Source of the DNA: Actinokineospora diospyrosa
GTDB lineage: Bacteria; Actinomycetota; Actinomycetes; Mycobacteriales; Pseudonocardiaceae
DNA length: 64,000 bases
NCBI RefSeq assembly: GCF_024171925.1
Contig: NZ_JAMTCO010000007.1
Location: forward strand, 310,001 to 374,000
Direction of reading: 5' to 3'
Shown: positions 27,319-34,761 of the stretch, piece by piece
Layout of the letters: the number at the start of each line of letters is the position of its first letter
How positions within the stretch are numbered: position 1 is the first letter of the stretch
Notes under the pieces: generated by a model
Databases searched by the model: none
What the model was told of the DNA's origin: nothing
Seen by the model: only the letters and a program-made list of their open reading frames with translations
Program-made: the position numbers and the translations under genes

Positions 27319-28554
27319 TCAGCGCAGTACGTCCAAGGCGAACGCAGCGTAAGTACTAACTCCATGCGGTAGCGCTGACTCATCGAAGTGGACGCGGTTG
27401 GAGTGGTTGGGAGCAGCGTCGGCCGGGTCAACCCCGGGCGGGCAGGCACCTAGGAACGCCATAGCGCCTGGTACGCGTTGCAGCACGTAGGACCAGTCCT
27501 CGGCGCCCATGAGCGGGTGCGTCATCGGGTTGACGTGCCCGGCTCCCAGGGCCGCTCGCCCGATGTCGTGCACCCGGGCGGCGACGTCATCGTCGTTGAT
27601 GGTGACGGGGTAACCGGCGTCCACGGTGAACGTGGTGGTGCAGCCGTGAGCCGCCGCGATCTGCGCGCACACCTTCGGGATCTCGGCCAGCATCGTCGCC
27701 CGGGATGCCTCCGACAGGGCGCGCAGCGTCCCTTCCAGCTCAGCGGTCTCCGGGATGATGTTCGACGTCGTGCCCGCGGTGATCCGCGAGATGGTGACGA
27801 CCGTCGGCTCGAACACGCTGATCCGCCTGGTCACCACGGTCTGCAGGGCGCCGACCATGGCCGCGGCCGCGGGCACCGGGTCCACCGCGTCGGACGGGTT
27901 CGAGGCGTGGCCGCCCTTCCCGGTGACGGTGATGGTGAACGAGTTCGCGCTCGCCATGATCGGGCCGGGCCTGCAGCGCAGCACCCCGGAGGTCTCCTTC
28001 GAGGTGATGTGCAGCGCGAGGGCCTGGTCCACCGGCCGGTCGGTCACGTCGAGCAGGCCCTCGTCGAGCATGAACTTCGCGCCGTAGTGGCCTTCCTCGC
28101 CGGGCTGGAACATGAACACGACGGTCCCGGCCAGTTGGTCGCGGCGGTCGGTGAGCAACCGGGCAGCCGATGCCAGCATCGCCACGTGCGTGTCGTGACC
28201 GCAGGCGTGCATGCTGCCCTCGACCTGGGACGAGTACTCCAGCCCGGTGTCCTCTTGCAGCGGTAGCGCGTCCATGTCGCCGCGCAGCAGCACAGTCGGA
28301 CCCGGCCGGGCACCTTCAAGCACGCCGATGACGGAACCGACTTTGTCCCCGGTGTGCACCCGTAGGTCCAAGTCTGCAAGAGAGCTGAGCACGGCGGCCT
28401 GCGTAAGAGGGAGTTCGAGGCCCTGCTCCGGGTTCTGGTGGAGCTGCCTGCGCAGTGCGACCGTCTTGGGCTGGAGCGCGTGCGCCGCTTCGAGGAGGCC
28501 ACTGAACCGGGGGTCGCCCGCCAGCGGAGAGGAGGCCGCAGCCTGGTTCGTCAT
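27319..28554 (-). CDS. M20-family amidohydrolase/peptidase
   Basis: 411 residues. Metal-binding blocks: RGDMDALP, HACGHDTHVAM, FQPGEEGHYGAKFM (general base Glu), and a late MGAEDWSYVL. A lid domain carries the GGHAS motif. The closest known activities are hippurate hydrolase and N-acyl-amino-acid or indole-3-acetyl-amino-acid hydrolases. Ends 30 bases upstream of tyrA in the same direction. Confidence 0.88.
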   Translation of the reverse strand: MTNQAAASSPLAGDPRFSGLLEAAHALQPKTVALRRQLHQNPEQGLELPLTQAAVLSSLADLDLRVHTGDKVGSVIGVLEGARPGPTVLLRGDMDALPLQEDTGLEYSSQVEGSMHACGHDTHVAMLASAARLLTDRRDQLAGTVVFMFQPGEEGHYGAKFMLDEGLLDVTDRPVDQALALHITSKETSGVLRCRPGPIMASANSFTITVTGKGGHASNPSDAVDPVPAAAAMVGALQTVVTRRISVFEPTVVTISRITAGTTSNIIPETAELEGTLRALSEASRATMLAEIPKVCAQIAAAHGCTTTFTVDAGYPVTINDDDVAARVHDIGRAALGAGHVNPMTHPLMGAEDWSYVLQRVPGAMAFLGACPPGVDPADAAPNHSNRVHFDESALPHGVSTYAAFALDVLR

Positions 28555-28631
28555 TTCTCGATAGTGTCATCGAGCGCCGGTATGGGGGACTGCTTCTTCC
28601 GGGTGACCTCCTAGCGGAATACGGTGTGTGC

Positions 28632-29117
28632 ATGTCGGGAGAGGAGCCGGTACCGGGCTTCGGGGTTGCGGTCGTCCGCGAGGACGGCAAATGGCGGTGC
28701 GATCCAATGGACAGCACTGCCCTGCGCGAGCTCGACGCCGCGATCACCGAGCTGCGCAAGACCCGCTCCACCGGAGCGGTATTCGGTTTGTTGGCCATCG
28801 ATGACGAGTTCTTCCTCGTGCTGCGACCCAGCCCGGGCGGGGTCGCGCTGCTGCTGTCGGACGCCGCGGCCGCGCTGGACTACGACATCGCGGCTGACGC
28901 GCTCGACGTGCTGCGGGTCGATCCCCCCGAGGACGAGGAGGAGGTCTGGCCGGAGGGGTCGCTCGACATCCTCGCCGACCTCGGCCTGCCTGCCCCGGAG
29001 CTCCAGGTGATCATCGACGAGGTCGACCTGTACCCCGACGAGCAGCTGCAGATGATCGCCCAGCGCTGCGGGTTCGCCGCTGAGCTGACCAAGCACCTGG
29101 ACACCATCCTGCAGTGA
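28632..29117 (+). CDS. tRNA adenosine deaminase-associated protein
   Basis: 161 residues, acidic. Matches the actinobacterial family always found directly before tadA (F-x-V-x-x-x-REDGxWR start, LxIDDEFFLxLRP...LLLSDA centre). Its stop overlaps the GTG start of tadA, so the two are coupled. Biochemical role unknown; probably a partner or fold helper of TadA. ATG 28632 is used; GTG 28626 is an alternative. Confidence 0.85.
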   Translation: MSGEEPVPGFGVAVVREDGKWRCDPMDSTALRELDAAITELRKTRSTGAVFGLLAIDDEFFLVLRPSPGGVALLLSDAAAALDYDIAADALDVLRVDPPEDEEEVWPEGSLDILADLGLPAPELQVIIDEVDLYPDEQLQMIAQRCGFAAELTKHLDTILQ

Positions 29118-29581
29118 ACACCGGCGCTGAGCTGGACGAACTGGTCCGCGCCGCACTCGTGGCCGCCCGCGCGGCCCCGGCGACCGGCGACGTCCCGATC
29201 GGCGCGGTCGTCTTCGGCCCTGACGGGGCGCCGCTGGCGGCGGCCTGCAACGCCCGCGAGGCGCTCGGCGACCCGACCGCGCACGCCGAGGTGCTCGCGC
29301 TGCGCGCGGCCGCCGCCGCGCACGGCGACGGCTGGCGGCTGACCGGCTGCACGCTCGCGGTCACCGTCGAGCCGTGCACCATGTGCGCCGGGGCGGCCGT
29401 GCTGGCCAGGGTCGAGCGGGTCGTGTTCGGCGCGTGGGAGCCCAAGACCGGCGCTGTTGGCTCATTGTGGGACGTGGTCCGGGACCGCAGGCTCACCCAC
29501 CGGCCCCAGGTCGTCGGCGGGGTGCTGGAGACCGAGTGTGCCGCGCTCATCGCCGAGTTCTTCGCCGCCAAGCGTCAATAG
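29114..29581 (+). CDS. tadA: tRNA-specific adenosine(34) deaminase
   Basis: 155 residues. Cytidine/deoxycytidylate-deaminase fold with HAE (zinc His plus catalytic Glu) and PCTMCAGA (two zinc Cys), together with the N-A-R-E loop that reads the tRNA anticodon. It converts A34 to inosine in tRNA-Arg(ACG); that tRNA gene is present at 7692. GTG start in a GTGA overlap. Confidence 0.95.
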   Translation: MNTGAELDELVRAALVAARAAPATGDVPIGAVVFGPDGAPLAAACNAREALGDPTAHAEVLALRAAAAAHGDGWRLTGCTLAVTVEPCTMCAGAAVLARVERVVFGAWEPKTGAVGSLWDVVRDRRLTHRPQVVGGVLETECAALIAEFFAAKRQ

Positions 29582-29596
29582 TGATGTGAGTCACAT
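29581..29596. promoter_or_regulatory. CRP-like site upstream of the CsbD gene
   Basis: GTGA-TGTGAG-TCACAT resembles the actinobacterial CRP/GlxR consensus TGTGA-N6-TCACA, with one mismatch at the first base. It lies 62 bp before the CsbD-like gene. Assignment rests on the motif only. Confidence 0.4.
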
Positions 29597-29657
29597 TAGT
29601 GTGGATTCACCCGTCTCAGCGGACACCCCACCGGTGTCGGCGAACGGAGGAATGGCT

Positions 29658-29870
29658 ATGAGCGTGTTCGACAAGGCCAAGGACAAGGCCGAGCAGGTGA
29701 TCGGCGAGGTCAAGGAGAAGCTCGGCCAGGCGACCGACAACCGCGACCTGGAGGCGTCCGGCAAGGCGGACCAGGTGAGCGGTGAGGCCAAGGAAGCGGG
29801 GCACACGCTCCGGGACAAGGTCGCGGGCGCCGTCCACGACGCGAAGGACCGTCTGGACAACCGACGCTGA
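29658..29870 (+). CDS. CsbD-family stress protein
   Basis: 70 residues, very charged and helical, with the KAKDKAEQVIGEVKEKLGQ...LEASGKADQ pattern of CsbD proteins, which are induced in general stress responses. GGAGG lies 7 bases before ATG 29658, deciding between it and ATG 29652. A strong hairpin follows. Confidence 0.85.
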   Translation: MSVFDKAKDKAEQVIGEVKEKLGQATDNRDLEASGKADQVSGEAKEAGHTLRDKVAGAVHDAKDRLDNRR

Positions 29871-29881
29871 TCCCCAGATCA

Positions 29882-29916
29882 CGGGCCCGCCTCCTATCCC
29901 CCGGGAGGCGGGCCCG
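29882..29916 (+). terminator. Terminator after the CsbD gene
   Basis: Perfect 13-bp stem CGGGCCCGCCTCC/GGAGGCGGGCCCG with a 9-nt loop, 11 bases past the stop, followed by CGCTCGTTAG. Confidence 0.8.
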
Positions 29917-29974
29917 CGCTCGTTAGGGGATACCCGATCGTCGCAGCGGCGGTGGGGTCTGTACTCTCTTCTGC

Positions 29975-30064
29975 GGTGGCGTGTCCGAGCGGCCGAAGGA
30001 GCGCGCCTCGAAAGCGCGTGACGGTTCACCCCGTCCGTGGGTTCAAATCCCACCGCCACCGCCA
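29975..30064 (+). tRNA. tRNA-Ser (CGA anticodon), CCA encoded
   Basis: Acceptor GGTGGCG/CGCCACC. The anticodon arm is GCGCG-CTCGAAA-CGCG type with CGA in the loop. Long variable arm (GACGG...CCGTC), T arm GTGGG-TTCAAAT-CCCAC, discriminator G, and encoded CCA at 30062-30064. Confidence 0.96.
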
Positions 30065-30071
30065 AGCTCTT

Positions 30072-30102
30072 AAAGGGCCGGACAGTCACTGTCCGGCCCT
30101 TT
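30072..30102. terminator. Bidirectional terminator after tRNA-Ser(CGA)
   Basis: Perfect 13-bp stem AAAGGGCCGGACA/TGTCCGGCCCTTT with a 5-nt loop. The A and T ends give U-runs in both directions, so it also ends the minus-strand operon that stops at 30110. Confidence 0.9.
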
Positions 30103-30109
30103 CGGCGTT

Positions 30110-31039
30110 TCAGCAGAGGCGCCGGTCCGCCTGTACGGGCTTGTGGCCCCGTGGTTCGATGCCCGCCAGGTTTTCGGCGAAAGCTCGATCCCACCCGGCG
30201 CTGTCGGCGATGAAGTCGTCCACCGCGTCCGCCAGTTCCCGGCACAGGGCTGGGCTGTCGTTGCGCATGGCGATGCCGTAGCGCTCGTCGCTCATCGGGA
30301 AGCCGAACTGGTCATTGGCCCACGTGGCCGACTCCACTTTGGGGCCCGTGTCCCGCTCGTAGGCGCCCGCGCTGTACGCGCTCAGGATGGACTGGTCGGT
30401 GACCATGCCGGTGACGCTGAGGTCATCGGGGTTGTTGAACCGGTCGAAGCACTCCCGTTGGGTCGCGCGCACCGGGGTCTCATCGCTGCTCGGCACCGCG
30501 GACCTGCGGAGGTATTCCTCGGCGGTGGTTCCGATGGACGCGCACAGGAACTTGACCGTCCCGCGTTCGACGTTGACGCTCAGCAGATCCTTGATCTTGG
30601 CCCTGTTGAACATCACGCCTGAGACGTCGAGGAAGTACGGCCCGGCGAAGTCCAAGACGTCGCTGCGGGCCAGGTTGCCGTTCTCCGAGCTCTTGCCGTC
30701 CATCGAGTAGTTCGAGATGACCAGGTCGACCTTTCCGCTGACCAACCAGGGCTCGCGCTGACCAGGATCGAGGAACACCGGCTCCCAGGTGAAGCCGTAC
30801 CGGTCGGCGAGGTAGTCGGCCACGGCGACGTCGAAGCCGTACGGCCGCTCATACGTGCCCCTGTCCCATTTGCCGAAGCTCCACCCGGGCAGCCTGCCGT
30901 TGAACCCGATCTTGACGGTCTCGGGCAGCGACAGCAGGGCGGGGTTGACGAACCGATCGGCCACCACAGTGGACGCGACCGCGACAACGGCTGCCGCGCC
31001 GAGGGAGTACAGCCGAACGCGGAGCCGACGGGTGGCCAT
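30110..31039 (-). CDS. Membrane-tethered solute-binding domain protein (SBP_bac_3 type)
   Basis: 309 residues. Basic N-terminus and one hydrophobic helix (LYSLGAAAVVAVASTVVA) without a clear cleavage site or lipobox, then a periplasmic-binding type II domain. Its family 3 signatures are TVKIGFNGRLPGW, GFDVAVADYLADRYGFTWEPV and KVDLVISNYSMD. Family members bind amino acids, but no ABC permease or ATPase accompanies it. Its ATG overlaps the caspase-like stop (TGATG), so it is the third gene of an EACC1-caspase operon and is more likely a sensor than a transporter part. GGAAGGAAGG precedes the start. Confidence 0.8.
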   Translation of the reverse strand: MATRRLRVRLYSLGAAAVVAVASTVVADRFVNPALLSLPETVKIGFNGRLPGWSFGKWDRGTYERPYGFDVAVADYLADRYGFTWEPVFLDPGQREPWLVSGKVDLVISNYSMDGKSSENGNLARSDVLDFAGPYFLDVSGVMFNRAKIKDLLSVNVERGTVKFLCASIGTTAEEYLRRSAVPSSDETPVRATQRECFDRFNNPDDLSVTGMVTDQSILSAYSAGAYERDTGPKVESATWANDQFGFPMSDERYGIAMRNDSPALCRELADAVDDFIADSAGWDRAFAENLAGIEPRGHKPVQADRRLC

Positions 31040-32226
31040 CAGACCTTCCTTCCTGCTGCCGAGCGGTGCGTCACGCGTTCCGCGATGGCGCTGAGCACCC
31101 CGATCGCCGCACCTGCGATGACGGCGTGCGGCAGGTACCAGCCCGACCACCACAACGCCACGCCACTGGCCAGCGCGGTGATCAGGCCGGTCGAGATCGC
31201 CCACCAATCCGGCTGCCGCCGCCGGGCCAAGGTGATGGGGATCTGGGTGGGGCGACCGCCGTCGATGTCGTTCAGCACGCGCGAAGCCTCGCTGCTGACC
31301 AGCTTGCTGTCGTCGCTAAGAGCCTTGGTCAGCTCAGCGCGACTTGCCGCCTGAACGGCGGGGCTACCGGTCCGGTAGATGGCGCTCAACTCGCGAACAG
31401 CTTGCGCGCGGACGGTGTTGGTCTCGCTTTCCAGATCTTGCTGAACCTGCTCTGGCAGTGACCATGTGGCGCTGTTCGCCCGATTCCGTACCAGCGCTAG
31501 GTGCTCGATGCTGTCGGTCATGTGCTGATGCGGTGATGGGAGGTGGTTGTCGATGAGCGTCTTGCGCAGGTGGGGGAAGACCTTCGGCAGTGACAGCATC
31601 TCGCCCTGCCCCTCTATGCCGGTCGACAGCAACTCCAGCAACGTCCCGGTGAACGCTGTGTTCCGCTCGTTGCTGTGGAGCGCGACCGCGCGGTAGTTCT
31701 TGCCGACAGCGGTAAGGGTGTAGGCGCCCTTGACGCTGAGGAGGTGCTCGGCTTGCCCACCTAAGGACTCCCGCAGCGCCCTCCCCGCGAAGCAGGTGTC
31801 GACGATGACGATGGTGTTGTCCGCGGTGCTTTGGCGGATGGTTTCCCTTACGTCGTCGTAGGACAGGGCGTCCTGCCACCACCGCCGCTTCGACGTGTCA
31901 GTGCCCGGGAGGTAGATGTACAAGTTGTTCGCGTCGGGGTCTCTAGGCAGGGCATGTGCGGCGATGTAGACCAGCAAGACGTCCTGAGCTTGGTCGACAG
32001 CCTCATCGAGCCGCTCGAGGATTCGCGCGCTATTCGACTCGTCGACCAGTTGGGCGCAGTGCTCCCGGCGGAAGCCGCCGTTGTTCTCATCGACGAGCAC
32101 GTCGACCAGGTCGGCTATGTTGTGCCCGATCACCGGCAGTTGGCCGCCCGCTTCGGGATCGGTGTATTTCGTGGTCCCGATGAGGACAGCACGGGATAAC
32201 TCAGGATCGGGTAGGCGCATCGTCAT
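31039..32226 (-). CDS. Caspase-like (C14) protease with C-terminal membrane anchor
   Basis: About 395 residues. Residues 10-235 form the caspase/metacaspase fold: RAVLIGTTKYTD at strand 1, the catalytic His in VYIAAHAL near residue 91 (the usual G-H-G is altered to A-H-A) and the catalytic Cys in IVDTCFAG near residue 145. A helical region (240-320) follows, then two membrane helices near residues 335-380 and a basic tail. It overlaps the upstream EACC1-like gene by about 26 bases and couples to the downstream binding protein by TGATG. Predicted to be a membrane-bound effector protease of a conflict or cell-suicide system. ATG 32220 is an alternative start. Confidence 0.85.
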   Translation of the reverse strand: MTMRLPDPELSRAVLIGTTKYTDPEAGGQLPVIGHNIADLVDVLVDENNGGFRREHCAQLVDESNSARILERLDEAVDQAQDVLLVYIAAHALPRDPDANNLYIYLPGTDTSKRRWWQDALSYDDVRETIRQSTADNTIVIVDTCFAGRALRESLGGQAEHLLSVKGAYTLTAVGKNYRAVALHSNERNTAFTGTLLELLSTGIEGQGEMLSLPKVFPHLRKTLIDNHLPSPHQHMTDSIEHLALVRNRANSATWSLPEQVQQDLESETNTVRAQAVRELSAIYRTGSPAVQAASRAELTKALSDDSKLVSSEASRVLNDIDGGRPTQIPITLARRRQPDWWAISTGLITALASGVALWWSGWYLPHAVIAGAAIGVLSAIAERVTHRSAAGRKV

Positions 32227-32599
32227 CCCCGAAGAAGCTCGCGCCGGTAGCTCCACCGCTGACCGCAGGGGGCTCTGTGTCGCCCAGGAAGAACCGGACC
32301 AGCTCCGTGGGGTTGGTCGTCCGCTGGACCTTGAGCGTCCGGACCGTCCCCGAGGGGTCTTCCACGGTCAGCTCTAGATCTGTGTGGCGCTGGCGGTGTC
32401 GTTCAGCCAGGTAGCGATAGACGGAGTCGGCGACGAGTGGCGTGACCGCTATGGCTGCCGCGATGACCAGTTCGGCGCCGAGGGTTCCTACCTCTATAGG
32501 GCCAGGGCGGATGCGCACGCTGCCCCGGAGGTCCTCCTCGTTGCTCAGCCACCGCCACAGATCCGCGGTCTCCCCCTCCGCTGTGACAAGCAGGTGCAC
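32201..32599 (-). CDS. Effector-associated constant component EACC1-like protein
   Basis: About 132 residues. The L-L-V-x-x-E-G-E-x-x-x-L-x-x-W-L start, the G-x-L-G-A-E-L-V-I-A...VTPLV hydrophobic helix (about residues 40-60) and the later ELTVEDPSGTVRTLKV beta hairpin match the EACC1 family. That family was described next to caspase, trypsin and other effectors in actinobacterial conflict systems. GTG 32599 is chosen because AGGAG lies five bases upstream; GTG 32605 is possible. First gene of the operon EACC1-caspase-binding protein. Confidence 0.75.
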   Translation of the reverse strand: MHLLVTAEGETADLWRWLSNEEDLRGSVRIRPGPIEVGTLGAELVIAAAIAVTPLVADSVYRYLAERHRQRHTDLELTVEDPSGTVRTLKVQRTTNPTELVRFFLGDTEPPAVSGGATGASFFGDDDAPTRS

Positions 32600-32755
32600 T
32601 CCCACTCCTCTCCGTCATTGGAGATGTCGGGTCCGCTGGTCCACTGTTACGTTCGACACAGGGTCTCACGAAGATCGTTACCGGTGTTCCCGCCGCTGGG
32701 CGGCCCGCGCGTTCCGGTGCGGTAGAACTGGCCGGACACGGGGTCGAGGAGGTCG

Positions 32756-33343
32756 GTGGTGAGCAGGCAGGCGGGGCAGGTGCTCGCGGGGAACCTGCGC
32801 GCGCTGCGCGAGCTGGGTGGGTTCTCCCTCTCCGAGCTCGCCAGGCGGTCGGGGATCGCCAAGGGGACGCTGTCGCAGCTGGAGTCGGGGACGGGTAATC
32901 CGACCATCGAGACAGTGTTCAGTTTGTCGAACGCCTTGGGGGTGCCGGTGTCGAGTCTGCTGACCGCGCCCGCCGAGTCCGAGGTCGTGCTGGTGCGCGG
33001 CGCCGAGGTCGACGTGCTCTCCGGGTCGGCCGTCGACCTGCGGATGATGCGCAGGCTCGACCTGGCCGACACCGTCATCGAGGTCTACGACCAGCGGGTG
33101 CGGCCGGGGGAGACCCAGTACTCGGCTGGCCACCCCGGCCGGGAACACGTACTGGTGAGCGAGGGTGTGCTGCGGGTGGGCCCGCCAACGGAGCCCTACG
33201 AGGTCGGCCCGGGCGACTACGTGTGCTTCGCCGCGGCAGGCCCGCACGTGTACTCGGCCGTTGACGGCCCCGTCGTGTCCGTCCTGCTGCTCGAGTACCC
33301 CTCGGCCGGGGATCGTCCCGCGATCGGGGTACACGGGGATTGA
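32756..33343 (+). CDS. XRE-type HTH regulator with C-terminal cupin
   Basis: 195 residues. HTH (residues 13-68: LRALRELGGFSLSELARRSGIAKGTLSQLESG...NPTIET), then a cupin beta barrel (about 105-185) with RPGETQYSAGHPGREHV and VGPGDYVCF motifs for ligand sensing. Such regulators often control amino-acid catabolic operons. It is directly upstream of, and co-directed with, the hydroxyproline genes, with a palindrome between them. GAGGAGG precedes two consecutive GTG codons (32756/32759). Confidence 0.87.
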   Translation: MVSRQAGQVLAGNLRALRELGGFSLSELARRSGIAKGTLSQLESGTGNPTIETVFSLSNALGVPVSSLLTAPAESEVVLVRGAEVDVLSGSAVDLRMMRRLDLADTVIEVYDQRVRPGETQYSAGHPGREHVLVSEGVLRVGPPTEPYEVGPGDYVCFAAAGPHVYSAVDGPVVSVLLLEYPSAGDRPAIGVHGD

Positions 33344-33372
33344 CCGCCCCGGTCCCGCTGCCTACGCTCAGG

Positions 33373-33392
33373 GCGTTCACTTCAATGAACGC
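33373..33392 (+). promoter_or_regulatory. Palindromic operator before the hydroxyproline operon
   Basis: GCGTTCA-CTTCAA-TGAACGC, perfect 7-bp arms and a 6-bp spacer, ending 14 bases ahead of the first structural gene and overlapping its likely ribosome-binding region and promoter. Best candidate target of the XRE-cupin regulator. Confidence 0.65.
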
Positions 33393-33406
33393 AAGGAGGG
33401 TGGCCG

Positions 33407-34528
33407 GTGGGCGTGGACGTGGTCGTCGTCGGTGCGGGGGTGGTCGGTGCCGCGTGCGCCGACGCGCTGTCGGCCGCCGGGCTCCGCGTCACGGTGCTCG
33501 ACCGGGGGCCCCTCGCGGCGGGGACGAGCGCCGCCGGTGAGGGCAACATCCTCGTCTCGGACAAGGAGCCAGGCCCTGAGTTGGCGCTAGCCCTGTCCTC
33601 TCTGGCTCTGTGGCCCTCTCTTGTCGAGGACTTCGACATCGAGTGGGACTCCAAGGGAGGCCTGGTAGTCGCAACAGGCGACCCAACCCCGCTAGAGCGG
33701 TTCGCGGCCGCGCAGCGCGAAGTTGGTGTGGACGCCCGATGGATCACGCCAGTTGAGGCGCTGGAAATGGAGCCCCACCTGACCAGGCGCGTGACGGCTG
33801 CCGTGCACTACCCGCAAGATGCCCAGGTCCAGCCGGTCTTGGCCGCACAAGCCCTACTCGCGAAGGTTCGTCGTCGCGGAGGTGTTCTGCGGCCCGGTGT
33901 GGCTGTGGTCGGTCTAGACGCAAGAGGCGTGCACACCACTGAAGGCGTCATCGCCTGCGAGCACGTTGTCAACGCATGCGGCCCGTGGTCGGGAGAGGTC
34001 TCGCGCGTTCTAGGTGCGCCTATCGCGATCGCGCCGCGCCGCGGAATGGTCCTCGTGACTGCGCCGTTGCCGCCAACTGTCCATCACAAGGTCTACGACG
34101 CTGACTATGTCGGCGCGGTGGCCAGTGGCGATGCGGACCTGCAGACATCGACCGTGGTCGAGTCCACCGCCGCGGGGACGATCCTCATCGGTTCGAGCCG
34201 TGAACGAGTCGGGTTCGACGAGTCGATTCGTGTCCGCGTGCTGCGCGAGCTGGCCCGTAAGGCCGTCGCGTTGTTCCCAGCTCTTGCTGATGCTCCGGTC
34301 ATGCGCGCCTACGGCGGCTTTCGCCCCTACGCGCCGGATCACCTACCGGTCATCGGGGCTGACCCGCGCGTGCCTGGGCTTTGGCACGCCACCGGACACG
34401 AAGGTGCAGGCATCGGCTTGGCGGCAGCAACAGGCGCGCTACTCGCAGAGCTGCTCACTGGTGCCACACCACAGCTGGACCCCAAACCGTTCCGAGTGGA
34501 CAGGCCGGGGGTGCTCCTATGCGCGTGA
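33407..34528 (+). CDS. FAD-dependent D-hydroxyproline dehydrogenase, beta-type subunit
   Basis: 373 residues, DAO-type flavoprotein. GxGxxG Rossmann motif VVGAGVVGAACADAL (residues 7-21). Typical GFRPYAPDHLPVIG and ATGHEGAGIGLAAATG C-terminal FAD contacts. In other bacteria this subunit works with a second flavoprotein and a small 2Fe-2S protein to oxidise cis-4-hydroxy-D-proline to pyrroline-4-hydroxy-2-carboxylate; both companions follow here. The 3' end overlaps the ferredoxin-like gene by ten bases. Sarcosine-oxidase-like activity is the alternative if seen in isolation. Confidence 0.85.
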   Translation: MGVDVVVVGAGVVGAACADALSAAGLRVTVLDRGPLAAGTSAAGEGNILVSDKEPGPELALALSSLALWPSLVEDFDIEWDSKGGLVVATGDPTPLERFAAAQREVGVDARWITPVEALEMEPHLTRRVTAAVHYPQDAQVQPVLAAQALLAKVRRRGGVLRPGVAVVGLDARGVHTTEGVIACEHVVNACGPWSGEVSRVLGAPIAIAPRRGMVLVTAPLPPTVHHKVYDADYVGAVASGDADLQTSTVVESTAAGTILIGSSRERVGFDESIRVRVLRELARKAVALFPALADAPVMRAYGGFRPYAPDHLPVIGADPRVPGLWHATGHEGAGIGLAAATGALLAELLTGATPQLDPKPFRVDRPGVLLCA

Positions 34529-34761
34529 CCATCGATGGGGTGCAGCACTCGGCAACTCCGGGGCAAACCGTGGCGGGCGCATTGCTTGCAGACGGCCGTA
34601 CCTCGTGGCGAACCACCCGTGGCGCAGGTAAGCCACGCGGGGTCTTCTGCGGTATCGGCGTGTGCTTCGACTGCCTGGTGACCGTTAACGGTGTCGCCGA
34701 TGTGCGTGCCTGCCAACGGCTCTTGGCCGAAGGTGACGACATTCGCACGGAGGAGCCGTGA
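34519..34761 (+). CDS. Small 2Fe-2S subunit of the hydroxyproline dehydrogenase
   Basis: 80 residues. Contains the Fer2-type cysteine pattern C-G-I-G-V-C-F-D-C (about residues 44-52) and a later Cys in VRACQRLL, enough for one plant-type [2Fe-2S] cluster. It passes electrons between the two flavoprotein subunits. Overlaps both neighbours (ten bases with the beta gene, four with the alpha gene). Confidence 0.88.
   Translation: MRVTIDGVQHSATPGQTVAGALLADGRTSWRTTRGAGKPRGVFCGIGVCFDCLVTVNGVADVRACQRLLAEGDDIRTEEP

Noticed and set aside
32600-32755. A second copy of the tRNA-Ser(CGA) 3' end that would mark the EACC1-caspase operon as an integrated island
   Set aside because: Only a short CCACCGCCAC-like match is seen near 32545, too short and inside a gene. 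No att duplication is supported.
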